NCBI GenBank assembly: GCA_947476515.1
Contig: CANJQZ010000086.1
Coordinates: 1 to 7,617 of the forward strand
Length of the DNA: 7,617 nt
Direction of reading: 5' to 3'
Origin: Flavobacteriales bacterium
GTDB lineage: Bacteria; Bacteroidota; Bacteroidia; Flavobacteriales_D; Crocinitomicaceae
Part shown: positions 6,095-7,617 of the stretch, one piece after another
How positions within the stretch are numbered: position 1 is the stretch's first letter
Layout: each line of letters starts with the position of its first letter
The notes under the pieces: generated by a model
The model's input: only the letters and a program-made list of their open reading frames with translations
Told to the model about the DNA's origin: nothing
The model's database searches: none
Program-made: the position numbers and the translations under genes

Positions 6095-6916
6095 ATGGAA
6101 AAAAAGAAAGTACTATTTATTTCCCAAGAAATTTTCCCATTTTTACCGAAGTCTGAGATTTCTTCTGTTGCAAGAAGACTTCCTCAAATTACGCAAGAAG
6201 AAGGAAAGGAAATTCGTGTGTTCACGCCTCGTTATGGTGTGATTAATGAAAGGAGACATCAATTACATGAAGTAATTCGCTTGTCAGGTTTAAATTTATC
6301 TATTGATGATCAAGACCATCCCTTAATTATTAAGGTCGCTTCTGTAAGTGCTGCAAAAATGCAGGTCTACTTTATTGACAACGATGATTTTTTTAAGAGA
6401 AACACAACTTTGACTGACGACAACAATGTTTTTTTTAAGGACAATGACGAAAGAGCCATGTTCTTTTGCAGAGGGGTTCTAGAAACAGTTAAAAAACTAG
6501 GATGGCAACCAGATGTGATTCATTGTAATGGTTGGTTTACTGGAATCATGGCATTATACATTAAGCATATTTATAATAAAGATCCACACTTTAAAAACAC
6601 AAAGGTGGTTTATAATTTATTTAACGATTCTTTTGATGTCCCTTGGGATGCGCGTTTTGCTGAAAAATTACAAATGGATGGCTTCTCAAAAGCAATTGCT
6701 CAAAAGTTTGTAGATACAAGTTTCGAAAATATCACCAAAGTTTTCATCGAAAATTCTGATGGCGTTTCAATTTCTGCTGAAATTCTCGATGCTCCACTCC
6801 AAGATATTTACGATGCTTATTCTGGCCATAAATTGGGATACACTGTCGAGGAAAATCAATCAAAAGCTTTTTCAGCGTTTTTTGATAAGGTGATTGATGA
6901 GCCAGTTCTTGCATAA
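6095..6916 (+). CDS. Short glycogen/starch-synthase-like protein (GT5 N-terminal domain only)
   Basis: The 273-aa protein resembles the N-terminal Rossmann half of GT5 glycogen synthases. It has VLFISQEIFPFLPKSE near the start, VFTPRYG (42-48), DNDERAMFFCRG (116-127) and a PDVIHCNGW segment (139-147). The C-terminal GT-B half (full enzymes are about 480 aa) is absent. The ADP-glucose loop KxGGL is replaced by KSEIS (19-23), and the usual HDWH-type active-site motif reads NGWF (145-148). Glucosyl transfer from ADP-glucose therefore looks doubtful. The stop at 6914-6916 is followed by normal spacing to the next gene, so this is not an obvious recent frameshift. Short proteins of this type recur beside panC and a DUF4270 lipoprotein in Bacteroidota, which argues for a conserved but unknown role. 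The start at 6095 is supported by the fit to family N-termini. Confidence 0.82.
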   Translation: MEKKKVLFISQEIFPFLPKSEISSVARRLPQITQEEGKEIRVFTPRYGVINERRHQLHEVIRLSGLNLSIDDQDHPLIIKVASVSAAKMQVYFIDNDDFFKRNTTLTDDNNVFFKDNDERAMFFCRGVLETVKKLGWQPDVIHCNGWFTGIMALYIKHIYNKDPHFKNTKVVYNLFNDSFDVPWDARFAEKLQMDGFSKAIAQKFVDTSFENITKVFIENSDGVSISAEILDAPLQDIYDAYSGHKLGYTVEENQSKAFSAFFDKVIDEPVLA

Positions 6917-6928
6917 ATATTCATACTA

Positions 6929-7617
6929 ATGAACAAGAACATTCTTATTAAATGTTGTGCGCTCTTGCTATTATTAGCAGTGGTTTCTTGTAAGAAAAAG
7001 GACAGTATTTTAGGAAAAGATGTAATTGATCCCTATGCTTATTTAAATGGCACCACTACAGATACTTTTGATATCATTACTACCATAATAGAAGAAGATT
7101 CCATTATTACAGATAATGCAGCAAATGTTGTTTTGGGAAGTTATAACGATCCTAAATTTGGAAAATTTGACGCTTCTTTTTATACGCAATTAAGATTGGC
7201 CGGGGTAAACCCAAATTTTGGAGATGTGTCAACTATTGTTGTTGATTCCTTCGTATTAGCGTTGGAATATGTCGGATATTATGGTGATTTATCCCCTCAA
7301 ACCTTCGAAGTTTACGAATTAAATGAAGATTTGTATTTGGATTCCACCTACTATGCCTTCACGAATAAAAATATCAAGCCTGGAAATTTAGTTCCTGTGG
7401 GAACGGAGCTTATAACACCTGATCCATTCAATAAAGCGGTAGTTGGGGGAGACAGTTTATTACCTCAATTAAGGATCCAATTAAATACCAGTTTAGCCAC
7501 TGCATTAATTAATGAGGCAACAAGTGGAAGCGCAACATTTGCAAGTAATGAAAGCTTTTTAAGCTATTTTAAAGGACTAAAAGTTAAAACTAATAATGGA
7601 ACTCAAGCATCTGGAAC
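6929..7617 (+). CDS. DUF4270-like lipoprotein, 3' end outside the window
   Basis: An open frame starts at ATG 6929, 12 nt after the preceding stop, and continues for 229 codons to the window edge without a stop. The N-terminus is a lipoprotein signal: KNILIKCC, a leucine-rich core (12-16) and the lipobox VVSC with Cys21 as the lipidated residue. The mature part begins CKKKD and is predicted to be periplasmic or outer-membrane attached. The segment LGSYNDPKFGKFDASFYTQ (69-87) matches my recollection of DUF4270 proteins, as does its place behind the glycogen-synthase-like gene. The downstream sequence is rich in Thr, Asn, Asp and Tyr and predicted to be beta-rich. Function is unknown. The short spacing implies co-transcription with the upstream gene. 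Confidence 0.82.
   Translation, partial: MNKNILIKCCALLLLLAVVSCKKKDSILGKDVIDPYAYLNGTTTDTFDIITTIIEEDSIITDNAANVVLGSYNDPKFGKFDASFYTQLRLAGVNPNFGDVSTIVVDSFVLALEYVGYYGDLSPQTFEVYELNEDLYLDSTYYAFTNKNIKPGNLVPVGTELITPDPFNKAVVGGDSLLPQLRIQLNTSLATALINEATSGSATFASNESFLSYFKGLKVKTNNGTQASG

Noticed and set aside
6036..6242. Small plus-strand open frame of 68 codons starting before the glycogen-synthase-like gene
   Set aside because: Most of it overlaps that gene out of frame, and its Lys/Phe-rich product reflects the A/T-rich sequence. It would also cover the -7 box at 6058-6065.
6528..6713. 61-codon open frame inside the glycogen-synthase-like gene
   Set aside because: It is an out-of-frame shadow with no signature of its own.
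1..7617. Search for tRNA or rRNA genes, CRISPR repeats, insertion-sequence ends and transposase genes
   Set aside because: Nothing convincing was seen by eye. The window is almost fully occupied by ordinary coding sequence and the longest gene-free gap is 99 nt.

Overview
The window is AT-rich and dense with genes. It reads as a chromosome fragment of a member of the Bacteroidota, probably a flavobacterium-like, carotenoid-pigmented, Gram-negative organism. Supporting signs are: gene starts without Shine-Dalgarno sequences; exact copies of the Bacteroidota -7 promoter element TAnnTTTG in the gene-to-gene gaps; a DUF4270-type lipoprotein directly behind a short glycogen-synthase-like gene next to panC, a neighbourhood I recognise from Bacteroidota; and a fused lycopene cyclase, CrtZ and CruF-like set typical of yellow or orange flavobacteria. 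No mobile element, tRNA, rRNA or CRISPR array was seen.

Layout: (1) 1-54, minus strand: the first 18 codons of a gene leaving the window, possibly kynureninase. (2) 103-4213, plus strand: five tightly coupled genes, hemL (glutamate-1-semialdehyde aminomutase), an extended-SDR epimerase/dehydrogenase, a CruF/DUF422 carotenoid protein, crtZ (beta-carotene hydroxylase) and a fused CrtYc-CrtYd lycopene cyclase. Every junction lies between a 4-nt overlap and a 1-nt gap. (3) 5995-4202, minus strand: panC, panD and an rfaE2-type heptose-1-phosphate adenylyltransferase. This unit converges on the cyclase with a 12-nt tail-to-tail overlap. (4) 6095-7617, plus strand: a 273-aa stand-alone GT5-like N-terminal domain, then a DUF4270-like lipoprotein that runs off the right edge.

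How the genes work together: the carotenoid genes act on lycopene-type precursors made elsewhere, since no crtE, crtB or crtI is present. They would give beta-ring formation, ring 3-hydroxylation and possibly hydration of an open psi-end, which together suggest zeaxanthin or a monocyclic saproxanthin/myxol-like product. hemL supplies 5-aminolevulinate for tetrapyrroles. panC and panD supply beta-alanine and pantothenate for CoA, and rfaE2 supplies ADP-heptose for surface glycans.

Most genes are ordinary. The parts worth a second look are the degenerate glycogen-synthase-like protein paired with a lipoprotein, the uncharacterised SDR inside the pigment operon, the hairpin at the convergent stop codons, and the back-to-back -7 elements in both divergent gaps. 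I found no evidence of a wholly new multi-gene system.
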